A stretch of 6,615 bases of DNA from Polyangiaceae bacterium (lineage in GTDB: Bacteria > Myxococcota > Polyangia > Polyangiales > Polyangiaceae), in NCBI GenBank assembly GCA_025936205.1, contig JAICTU010000493.1:1-6615 (forward strand), in the 5' to 3' direction. How positions within the stretch are numbered: position 1 is the stretch's first letter; every line of letters begins with the position of its first letter. Position numbers and translations under genes: made by a program. Positions 1-5,279 of the stretch are shown here, piece by piece. The notes under the pieces were generated by a model. It ran no database searches. It was not told the origin of the DNA and worked only from the letters and a program-made list of their open reading frames with translations.

Positions 1-513
1 CGCGAGCCCTGGCGCCAGCTCTCGGCCATGTTCGTTCACTTTGGACTGCTGCACATCGGCTTCAATGTGCTCGCGCTGGTCTCGTTCGGGCGGGTGCTGG
101 AGCGCGTGCTCGGCAGCGCCCGGTTCACGGTGCTCCTGCTCGTCACCGGCGCGCTCGGGTTTGTGGTGAGCGATCTCTGGTACGCGGTGTTTCCGCCGCA
201 GCAGATCACAGGGGGGCTGAGCGGCGGCATCTTCGGCTTGCTCGGGGCCGAGGTGGGATTGCGCTTCGCTGCGGGCGACCCGGGCTGGAAGCGCGCTGCC
301 GTCTCGGGCGCGGGCTACGCGCTGATGATGGGGTTAATTCCCGGCCAGAACGTGAACAACGCGGCCCACGTGGGAGGGCTGCTTTCCGGGGTGCTGCTCG
401 GCTGGGCGCTGTCGCACGCTGGGAGCCGCACCTACCAGCGCTTCTTCAACGTGGCGGCGCTGCTGCTGAGCGCGGCCACGCTGGGAGCGATCGCGATTGC
501 GCGCTGGGGTTAG
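1..513 (+). CDS. Rhomboid family intramembrane serine protease (5' end outside window)
   Basis: This is the C-terminal part, 170 residues, of a rhomboid protease, which cleaves transmembrane segments of substrate proteins within the membrane. The frame is open from base 1, and the ATG at 28 is an internal Met, because the residues before it (REPWRQLSA) fit the conserved WR loop before the second core helix. Counting from the first visible residue, the HxxxxHxxxN motif (H13, H18, N22) is present. The catalytic serine lies in GLSG (S74, codon 220-222) and the catalytic histidine in AHxxGxxxG (H123, codon 367-369), so the Ser-His dyad is complete. Hydrophobic segments surround these motifs, and the protein ends in a last hydrophobic helix (LLLSAATLGAIAIARWG). 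The first core helix and any N-terminal domain lie outside the window. The substrate cannot be inferred. The family call is firm; membership of any subfamily is not. Confidence 0.93.
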   Translation, partial: REPWRQLSAMFVHFGLLHIGFNVLALVSFGRVLERVLGSARFTVLLLVTGALGFVVSDLWYAVFPPQQITGGLSGGIFGLLGAEVGLRFAAGDPGWKRAAVSGAGYALMMGLIPGQNVNNAAHVGGLLSGVLLGWALSHAGSRTYQRFFNVAALLLSAATLGAIAIARWG

Positions 514-538
514 GCGCGCTGGGTGAGCGAAAAGCCGG

Positions 539-550
539 CGCCCCGGGGCG
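539..550. terminator. GC palindrome between rhomboid gene and TA operon, possible terminator
   Basis: CGCCCCGGGGCG is a perfect 12-base palindrome 26 bases after the rhomboid stop and just upstream of the antitoxin promoter region. No T-run follows it, so a Rho-independent terminator is only one possible reading. Such palindromes also arise by chance in GC-rich DNA. Confidence 0.18.
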
Positions 551-558
551 GCAGTGGC

Positions 559-587
559 TTGACTAGACAGGCTGTACAAGTCAAAAT
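559..587 (+). promoter_or_regulatory. Candidate promoter/operator of the toxin-antitoxin operon
   Basis: The inverted repeat TTGACT (559-564) / AGTCAA (579-584) encloses the shorter repeat ACAG (567-570) / CTGT (572-575). A TGTACA hexamer lies at 573-578, eight bases before the antitoxin ATG. TTGACT also reads as a sigma-70 -35 element, with CAAAAT (582-587) as a weak -10 after a 17-base spacer. Phd/YefM antitoxins bind palindromes over their own promoter, and TGTACA is the reported core of the E. coli yefM-yoeB operator. That this site does the same job here is inference. With this -10, transcription would start at about 594, next to a GTG at 595, so the antitoxin could be translated leaderless from that codon. 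Confidence 0.45.
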
Positions 588-834
588 GGAAACTGTGAAA
601 CTCGTCAACGTTTACGAGGCCCGGGGGCAGTTTTCCAAGCTGCTCGATGAGGCGGAAGCTGGCGAAGAGATCATCATCGCCCGAAATGGGACGCCGGTAG
701 TGCGCCTGGTGCCGGTAACGCCGCCCAAGCGTCGGCTCGGACGCTGGCAGGGGCAGGTGGCGCCCGTGGCGGACGATGAATGGGCAGCGTCGGACATGGC
801 GGTGGAAGAAGTGTTTTCCGAGTCGGCGTTGTGA
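586..834 (+). CDS. Type II antitoxin, Phd/YefM (prevent-host-death) family
   Basis: This 82-residue protein is predicted to bind and neutralise the PIN toxin encoded next and to repress the shared operon. The N-terminal half matches the Phd/YefM DNA-binding fold: VNVYEARGQFSKLLDEAEAG (residues 7-26), then a strand-turn-strand IIIARNGTPVVRLVPV (29-44). The C-terminal part from about residue 45 (RRLGRW, then DDEWAASD and VEEVF) is the usual variable toxin-binding tail. The frame is open back to a GTG at 523, but those extra 21 residues are not family-like, so the ATG at 586 is chosen. A GTG at 595 (MKLVNVYEA) is the main alternative. No good Shine-Dalgarno precedes either start. The stop TGA (832-834) overlaps the toxin start. 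Third codon positions look less GC-biased than in the large neighbouring genes, which fits a mobile cassette, though I did not quantify this. Confidence 0.9.
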   Translation: METVKLVNVYEARGQFSKLLDEAEAGEEIIIARNGTPVVRLVPVTPPKRRLGRWQGQVAPVADDEWAASDMAVEEVFSESAL

Positions 835-1217
835 ATCTCCTGCTCGACACCGTGGCGCTCTACCGAGCGGCTACCATGCCGGATACGTTGCCCGAAGCAG
901 CGCGACAGCACCTGCAGGATCCGGCGAACGAGCTTCGGGTGTCCCTGGTTTCGGCGTGGGAACTTGCCATCAAGTCTTCGCTCGGAAAGCTGCTGCTGCC
1001 CTGCGGGCTGCAAGATTTCTTCGCACAGAGCGTTCGAGACTTACTCGCGACGACGCTCGATCTCGATCTGGGGGCCATCGCGCGAGTCATGGAGCTGCCG
1101 GCGCACCACCGAGATCCGTTCGATCGTCTGATCATCGCTCAAGCGCTCATTGGAGGGTTTGCCGTCGTCACGAGCGACCGGCGCTTCGCGGATTACGGTG
1201 TAAAGGTGATCTGGTAG
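831..1217 (+). CDS. VapC-like PIN-domain ribonuclease toxin
   Basis: This 128-residue single-domain PIN protein is presumably a Mg2+-dependent endoribonuclease held inactive by the upstream antitoxin. The start chosen is GTG at 831, giving MNLLLDTVAL, the typical PIN N-terminus; the longer frame from 780 only adds antitoxin-overlapping sequence. The expected acidic residues are present: D6 in LLLDT, E44 in SAWELAIK, D95 and D98 in HHRDPFDRLIIAQA, and D116 in TSDRRF. The protein ends in YGVKVIW, the usual last strand of this subgroup. GTG overlaps the antitoxin TGA as GTGA, and there is no ribosome binding site within the usual distance, so translation is probably coupled to the antitoxin. Length is normal and no key residue is missing. 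VapC-like partners for Phd/YefM antitoxins are common. The RNA target cannot be told. Confidence 0.92.
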   Translation: MNLLLDTVALYRAATMPDTLPEAARQHLQDPANELRVSLVSAWELAIKSSLGKLLLPCGLQDFFAQSVRDLLATTLDLDLGAIARVMELPAHHRDPFDRLIIAQALIGGFAVVTSDRRFADYGVKVIW

Positions 1218-1445
1218 CCAGCAGTGAGCAAATAGCAGGGCGCATCGTGCATCCCTCATTCGCAGGATCGCGTTGGCTTGCATCATGCGGCGCGAGTTCA
1301 TGGCTCGGAACCCGAGCGCAGCGCGCGACGCCAGGATGTGCCCGCCAGCAAGAAAGCTGGTCGAGTTCATGGGGCACATTCTGGCGTGATCCGGCGCCGC
1401 ACGACACCGAGCCCAAGACGTATGCCGTCATTGGGCCAGTGCGCC
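1218..1445. other. Spacer between convergent toxin and lipoprotein genes
   Basis: No recognisable gene lies in these 228 bases. The plus strand has an unrecognised open stretch from 1228 to a TGA at 1387-1389, with an ATG at 1285 that would give 34 residues. An 11-base direct repeat CGAGTTCATGG occurs at 1293-1303 and 1362-1372 in that same frame. Two small hairpins are visible: GCTCGG/CCGAGC (1303-1317) and CCAGC/GCTGG (1345-1360). Neither is followed by a T-run. One could serve as a terminator between the convergent genes, but the evidence is weak. Confidence 0.4.
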
Positions 1446-3107
1446 CTAGTTTGCGGCCTTGCCGTTGATCGGGCCCTGGATCGACGCATCGCCGAAATCG
1501 CTCAGGGTCAAGGTGCCGATCCATTTGCCGTCGATGGACTGCGGACGGGCGTCCGTGTCGATGGTCACGTGGGTGGCGCCCGTGAGCTGCCAGGGCACGC
1601 TCGGCAAGCTCGTGTCTGTCACGCGCGTCCAGAGCACGTCCATCGCGCCCTGGCAGAGCCTCAGCATGCAGTTCTCACCGCAGCCTGCATAGGCTTCTCC
1701 CGGTGTCGAGCCAGCATTCACGAGCAGGCTGGCCACGTTGGCGCAGTCGAACGCCTCGGCCAGCGCTTCCGGAACGGAGTGGCGCGTCGTGGGGCTCTCG
1801 GCGATGGCCGCGCGCTCGGCAGCGGCGACGAGGAAAGGCGTGGGCTGCCAGCCGAGCGTGGTGCCCACGCGCAGCAGGTCGTCCGGATCCGCGCTCAGGA
1901 GCGCCACGTTGCCGGGCACAAAACCGGCTACTGCAGCGTCAAAACCCGAAACGGCCGCCAGCTGGAGGTCAGCTTGCCCATCGGCGTTGGGTGAGCTCAG
2001 CGTGCCGACGATGGCTTCGGGAGCGCTCAACTGGCGCAAGCCGCTGCTCATCCAGTCGTGGACCATGGTGCGCAGGCCGGTGCCGGGCAGGTTGGCGGGC
2101 AGTGCGCGCACCAACACGCCGACCCAGTCACGCTGGCTGCGCGCCTGATCGAAGGCCACCGAGTCATTGGCGATGGCCGACATGGCGGCGAGCAGCGCGT
2201 CCAGGTCGTTGCTGGCAGTGCCGTTCAGCGGCTTGGCGGCGCGAAAGGCCAGCTCATCCAGCCCAGGATTGAGCGTGTCGGTGCCCTCCGCGTCCTTCCC
2301 ATCCACGCTGAGCGTGAGCCGAAGGTTCATTTCGGCGAGCTGCAGAGGCCGGTCGACGACGTCGATCTCGGCGATGGTGTTGGCATTCGCCTTGAGGGCA
2401 CCGATGTTGCGGCAGCCGCCCGCGAAGTGACCGGCGCGGATCACGGCGGCCAGCGGCTTGTTGGCGGGCACGTTGTCGATCTGGACCGTCTTTCCTGCGC
2501 CCGGGGTGAGCTGGTCCCCGTCGGCCGAGAAGGGAGGATCCGTCAGATCGGCGCAGGTGCTGCCGACGTGCACGCTCGCGAGCCAGCCGGGAATCGTACG
2601 ATGGCCGGGATAGATGACCTCGAGGATCAGGGTGCCGATGTTGGCGTCGAGCGTGACGACGGGCAGCGACTGGTAGATGTCGCCGACGGCCGCGTGGATC
2701 TCGAAGTTGGAGGAGGCCGAGAGCACCGTCAGCTTCGTCTTGGCGATGCCATCGGCGTCGGTCTGCACGAGGTCGTCGTTCAAGAAGGCGTTGGCCTGGC
2801 CGACGAGCGCGAAGCGCACGAGGTGCACGCCCGGGGGTTGCACGCGGGCGGCGATTTCTTCCGTGGTGCCCGTGACGATGCTCAGCAATGTGGTGGTGGC
2901 CTGGCCGTGCAGGAAATCGATCGCCATCGCATTGGGATCCGCGAAGGGGTCGACGTCGGGCGTCGTTGGCGGCGGGGGCGGCGGCTCCGCGGTCTGGGCG
3001 TTGCAGGCCATGACCAGCAACGAGACCAGCGTGCTGCGCAGACCACAGCGACCCCGATGTAGTCGAGACGCGCCTCGGCGGGAGGGGGGGCCCCCCGGAG
3101 CGCGCAC
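1446..3107 (-). CDS. Large predicted lipoprotein with Big_1-like domain, function unknown
   Basis: This protein of about 553 residues is probably exported and lipid-anchored. A signal peptide with hydrophobic core STLVSLLVMA ends at C35 (VMAC lipobox; codon 3003-3005). Asn, not Asp, follows the cysteine, so outer-membrane sorting is plausible. A proline-rich linker (EPPPPPPTTP) comes next. Residues 93-145 resemble a bacterial Ig-like Big_1 domain, with VRFALVG, then VQTDADGIAKTKL and FEIHAAVG. Residues 160-255 look like another beta domain of the carboxypeptidase-regulatory or PEGA type. A mixed helical region follows, then a cysteine cluster (C476, C480, C485) and a C-terminal beta stretch with DGKWIGTLTL. 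Two further cysteines (C185, C232) could pair. The start GTG 3107 has GGA six bases upstream. TTG 3128, with GAGG eight bases upstream, would add seven residues. The gene is divergent from the sigma-54 regulator. The role is unknown; no catalytic motif is visible. Confidence 0.82.
   Translation of the reverse strand: MRAPGGPPSRRGASRLHRGRCGLRSTLVSLLVMACNAQTAEPPPPPPTTPDVDPFADPNAMAIDFLHGQATTTLLSIVTGTTEEIAARVQPPGVHLVRFALVGQANAFLNDDLVQTDADGIAKTKLTVLSASSNFEIHAAVGDIYQSLPVVTLDANIGTLILEVIYPGHRTIPGWLASVHVGSTCADLTDPPFSADGDQLTPGAGKTVQIDNVPANKPLAAVIRAGHFAGGCRNIGALKANANTIAEIDVVDRPLQLAEMNLRLTLSVDGKDAEGTDTLNPGLDELAFRAAKPLNGTASNDLDALLAAMSAIANDSVAFDQARSQRDWVGVLVRALPANLPGTGLRTMVHDWMSSGLRQLSAPEAIVGTLSSPNADGQADLQLAAVSGFDAAVAGFVPGNVALLSADPDDLLRVGTTLGWQPTPFLVAAAERAAIAESPTTRHSVPEALAEAFDCANVASLLVNAGSTPGEAYAGCGENCMLRLCQGAMDVLWTRVTDTSLPSVPWQLTGATHVTIDTDARPQSIDGKWIGTLTLSDFGDASIQGPINGKAAN
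3085..3096. repeat. G6C6 palindromic homopolymer tract in the lipoprotein signal-peptide region
   Basis: Seven G (3084-3090) are followed by six C (3091-3096), making a perfect 12-base GGGGGGCCCCCC palindrome. It lies in codons for the PGGPPS segment of the lipoprotein N-terminus if translation starts at 3107 or 3128. A one-base slip here would put the start codon out of frame with the lipobox. It could be a slippage site, or a place where assembly errors are likely. Confidence 0.6.
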
Positions 3108-3146
3108 CTTACGTCCAGCTCGAATCAACGCCTAAGCCTCGCCCCG

Positions 3147-3174
3147 ATCGTACGAGAACCCCCTGAGGGTGCAA
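3147..3174 (-). promoter_or_regulatory. Weak sigma-70-like promoter for the lipoprotein gene
   Basis: On the minus strand, TTGCAC (3174-3169) and TACGAT (3152-3147) are separated by 16 bases. They match 3 of 6 and 4 of 6 consensus positions. Transcription would begin near 3140, leaving a leader of about 33 bases to the GTG at 3107. The match is weak and was found by eye. Confidence 0.25.
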
Positions 3175-3225
3175 GCCCGGCAGGCCTGATCGAGCGAATT
3201 TCGCAGGCGGTGGAGTCGGGGTCCG

Positions 3226-3240
3226 GCTCGGCGCGTGCCG
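3226..3240 (-). promoter_or_regulatory. Sigma-54-like -24/-12 element facing the lipoprotein gene
   Basis: On the minus strand the 15-mer CGGCACGCGCCGAGC fits TGGCACG-N4-TTGC at 8 of 11 fixed positions, including the near-invariant GG and GC at the correct spacing. It lies 25-39 bases upstream of a sigma-54-dependent regulator gene and points toward the lipoprotein, so it could be a target of that regulator. An equally good match occurs at 4859-4873 on the plus strand, which shows that chance matches are expected in this GC-rich DNA. Confidence 0.25.
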
Positions 3241-3264
3241 TAAGCAGGGTAGGACCGACCGCTG

Positions 3265-4692
3265 ATGGCCTCGATTGTTCCGCCCAAGATCCGCGCCCTT
3301 GTCGTCGACGACGAGCCCGGCCTGCGCAGCATGCTGGAAATCCTGCTCGGACGCGAAGGCTACGCGGTGACCACCGCGCCCTCCTATGCAGTGGCGCTCG
3401 AAGCCATTACTCAGGCTCCGCAGCCGTTCCCCGTGATCTTGACCGACCTGGTCATGCCCGAGGGCTCCGGCCTCGATGTGCTGGCGGCGGCCAAGCAGCG
3501 CTCGCCTTCCACCGAGGTGATCCTGCTCACCGCTCACAACTCGGTGGAGAACGCCATCGCCGCCATGAGCGCCGGCGCGTTCAACTTCGTCACCAAGCCC
3601 TTCGAGCCGGCAGCGCTCGCCGCGCTGGCGCGCAAGGCCGTCGAAAAGCACGCCCTGGTCGAGGAGAACTCGCGCTTGCGTGCTCAAATGGAGAAGAGCG
3701 CTCCGGTGCCACTCCTGGTGGGCAAGAGCCGCGCGATGACGGCGGTGCTGGACATGATCACGCGCGTGGCCCCCATGCGCACCACGGTGCTCATCACCGG
3801 CGAGAGCGGAACGGGTAAGGAGTGCGTGGCGCGCGCGATCCATCAGCGCTCCGATCGTGCCCACAAGCCCTGCCTGGTCGTCAACTGCGGAGCGCTGCCC
3901 GAAGCGCTGATGGAAAGCGAGCTGTTCGGGCACGAGAAGGGTGCCTTCACCGGCGCCACCGGCAAGCACACGGGCATCTTTCGCGAGGCGGACGGCGGCA
4001 CGGTGATGCTGGACGAGGTGGGCGAGCTGAGCCTGCCGCTGCAGGTGAAGCTGCTGCGCGTTTTGCAAGAGCGCAAGGTGAAGCCGGTCGGCTCCAGCCA
4101 GGAGATCCCGATCGACGTGCGCGTGCTCGCCGCGACCAACCGCGACGTCGAAGCCGAAGTGGCCGAAGGGCGCTTCCGGCAGGATCTGTATTATCGCCTG
4201 AACGTGATCCGTGTGGAGCTACCGCCGCTGCGCAACCGCGCCGAAGACATCCCCGCGCTCACCGAGCGCTTCGTGCAGCGCTTTGCCAAGGAAATGGGCA
4301 AGGACGTGCGCGGCCTCACCGCCGACGCGCTGCGCGCCCTCGAGCGCTACCCCTTCCCGGGCAACGTGCGCGAGCTGGAGAACGTGATCGAACGCGCGGT
4401 GGCGCTCGCCGGCTCGCGCGCGATCGGCCTCGGCGATCTGCCCCGCGAGGTCAGCGGCATGGCCGCGAACACCGGACCGAGCTTGATCTCCTTGCCCGAA
4501 GAAGGCTGCAATCTCGACGAGGTGATGGGCGAGGTCGAGCGCCGGCTGATGCTGGAGGCGCTGGAGCGCACCGGGGGAGTACGCAAGGCGGCTGCGCAGC
4601 TCCTGGGCATCACGTTTCGATCGCTCCGCTATCGGCTGGAGAAGCATCATCTCGATCTGGGAGATGTCGCGGATTCGCCGATGGATGCCTGA
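3265..4692 (+). CDS. Sigma-54-dependent response regulator, NtrC family (PilR-like)
   Basis: This complete 475-residue activator should open sigma-54 promoters by ATP hydrolysis once its receiver is phosphorylated by a histidine kinase. Residues 8-125 are the receiver: D15/D16 acidic pair, phospho-acceptor D61 in LTDLVMP, T89 and K111. A short charged linker with possible coiled coil (VEENSRLRAQME, about 132-143) follows. The AAA+ domain (about 150-385) has Walker A GESGTGKE (179-186), the sigma-54 contact loop GAFTGA (226-231), Walker B VMLDE (D250/E251), and FRQDLYYRLNV with PPLRNR. PFPGNVRELENVIERA marks its C-terminal helical part. A Fis-type helix-turn-helix ends the protein (about 436-462, AAAQLLGITFRSLRYRLEK). 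That last motif closely resembles PilR, the type IV pilus regulator, but many deltaproteobacterial paralogues share it, so no symbol is given. ATG 3265 has AGGA ten bases upstream. No kinase gene is adjacent. Confidence 0.95.
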   Translation: MASIVPPKIRALVVDDEPGLRSMLEILLGREGYAVTTAPSYAVALEAITQAPQPFPVILTDLVMPEGSGLDVLAAAKQRSPSTEVILLTAHNSVENAIAAMSAGAFNFVTKPFEPAALAALARKAVEKHALVEENSRLRAQMEKSAPVPLLVGKSRAMTAVLDMITRVAPMRTTVLITGESGTGKECVARAIHQRSDRAHKPCLVVNCGALPEALMESELFGHEKGAFTGATGKHTGIFREADGGTVMLDEVGELSLPLQVKLLRVLQERKVKPVGSSQEIPIDVRVLAATNRDVEAEVAEGRFRQDLYYRLNVIRVELPPLRNRAEDIPALTERFVQRFAKEMGKDVRGLTADALRALERYPFPGNVRELENVIERAVALAGSRAIGLGDLPREVSGMAANTGPSLISLPEEGCNLDEVMGEVERRLMLEALERTGGVRKAAAQLLGITFRSLRYRLEKHHLDLGDVADSPMDA

Positions 4693-4745
4693 AGACCTCT
4701 GGTCGAAAGAGCTCGGCGCCCAAGATTGACGGCAGCGGGAGCAAT

Positions 4746-4768
4746 GCCACCTGACGGCTTCAGGTGGC
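4746..4768. terminator. Strong perfect hairpin after the regulator gene, probable terminator
   Basis: GCCACCTGA (4746-4754) and TCAGGTGGC (4760-4768) form a perfect 9-bp stem with a five-base loop CGGCT. The hairpin starts 53 bases after the regulator stop, between two convergent genes, where a terminator is expected. No T-run follows on either strand, so it is not a canonical intrinsic terminator, as is often the case in high-GC bacteria. It contains the GTG (4764) that would start the doubtful reading frame described next. Confidence 0.5.
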
Positions 4769-5279
4769 GCGATTCTCGAGCGACCGTTGTCGCGAAATCG
4801 AGGCTGCTCTGATCGCGAGCGGGTACCTGGACCCTCGAAGTTGGATCTGCCGTATCCCTGGCACTCGGGAGGCCATTTCGCAGCCCCCTTTCGGTGGTCA
4901 CTGGCGGATCGACACCGGCAGCGATCGGGCGGTCATTGCCGTGTCAGCGAGTGCAGCTGAAGATTCGCAGTGGGTTCTCGAGATCCAGCCGAGCCCGCGG
5001 ACAGAGGCCGGAAAGCGGACGTTTTCGGGCGCGCCGATCCCACCGACGACTCGCACCCAGCGACCGATCACGTTTCGTTCGTTGCGAGATCGCCAGCAGA
5101 GGCACCAGCTCGATCCGAGGAGGGGGGCGGATTCGCCGGCACAGCCCGCCGAGCACGATAGCTCACGGCGCCAGCGACCGCGTAGCAGAGCGACGCGAGC
5201 CCGAGCGCAAAGCGCGTCTCTCCAAAGACCATCACCAGCATCACCAGGCAAGAGCCGACGACGGAAGCGGCGCCGTTGA
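4764..5279 (+). CDS. Doubtful hypothetical protein or gene remnant; only the first ~85 codons look coding
   Basis: The intergenic stretch 4693-5067 contains no recognised gene, but a plus-strand frame opens at GTG 4764. Its first 85 or so residues look protein-like: REIEAALIASGYLDPRSW, then GGHWRID, DRAVIAV and SQWVLEIQP. About 69 percent of these codons end in G or C, counted by hand. From about 5015 the composition turns into arginine-, proline- and glutamine-rich sequence typical of a non-coding frame. From 5068 it runs antisense to the membrane gene. Against a real gene: no ribosome binding site, a start codon inside a hairpin, and overlap of more than 200 bases with a confident gene. It may be a short protein truncated by a frameshift near 5000-5015, or chance. 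No family was recognised. Confidence 0.25.
   Translation: MARFSSDRCREIEAALIASGYLDPRSWICRIPGTREAISQPPFGGHWRIDTGSDRAVIAVSASAAEDSQWVLEIQPSPRTEAGKRTFSGAPIPPTTRTQRPITFRSLRDRQQRHQLDPRRGADSPAQPAEHDSSRRQRPRSRATRARAQSASLQRPSPASPGKSRRRKRRR
5007..5030 (-). terminator. Imperfect hairpin downstream of the spermidine-synthase-like gene
   Basis: GCCGGAAA (5007-5014) can pair with TTTCGGGC (5023-5030) with one G-G mismatch and an eight-base loop. It lies 38-61 bases past the stop of the minus-strand gene. It lacks a T-run and is only a weak terminator candidate. Confidence 0.2.

Noticed and set aside
499..523. Direct repeat GCGCGCTGGG at 499-508 and 514-523 around the rhomboid stop
   Set aside because: Too short and GC-biased to support an insertion scar without a matching copy at the far side of the toxin-antitoxin operon.
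1303..1360. Hairpins GCTCGG/CCGAGC (1303-1317) and CCAGC/GCTGG (1345-1360) as intrinsic terminators
   Set aside because: Stems of only five to six base pairs with no T-run on either strand.
776..1468. 230-residue plus-strand frame overlapping the toxin
   Set aside because: It is in a different frame from the PIN protein, with arginine/serine-rich low-quality composition and no family resemblance.
2058..3062. 334-residue plus-strand open frame opposite the lipoprotein gene
   Set aside because: Its translation is rich in R, G, V, D and H with no domain pattern, and it mirrors codons of the minus-strand gene, which has a signal peptide and a domain pattern.
3194..3204. Palindrome GCGAATTTCGC in the divergent promoter region, as a regulator binding site
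   Set aside because: It would lie downstream of the proposed sigma-54 start for the lipoprotein and is a single short copy, so an activator site is not supported.
3109..4068. 319-residue minus-strand open frame opposite the regulator gene
   Set aside because: It is antisense to a gene with every NtrC-family motif; its H/Q/R-rich composition is a typical GC-rich shadow.
4859..4873. Sigma-54-like element TGGCACTCGGGAGGC on the plus strand
   Set aside because: It matches 8 of 11 positions but points into a doubtful frame and then antisense to a membrane gene, so it is most likely a chance match.
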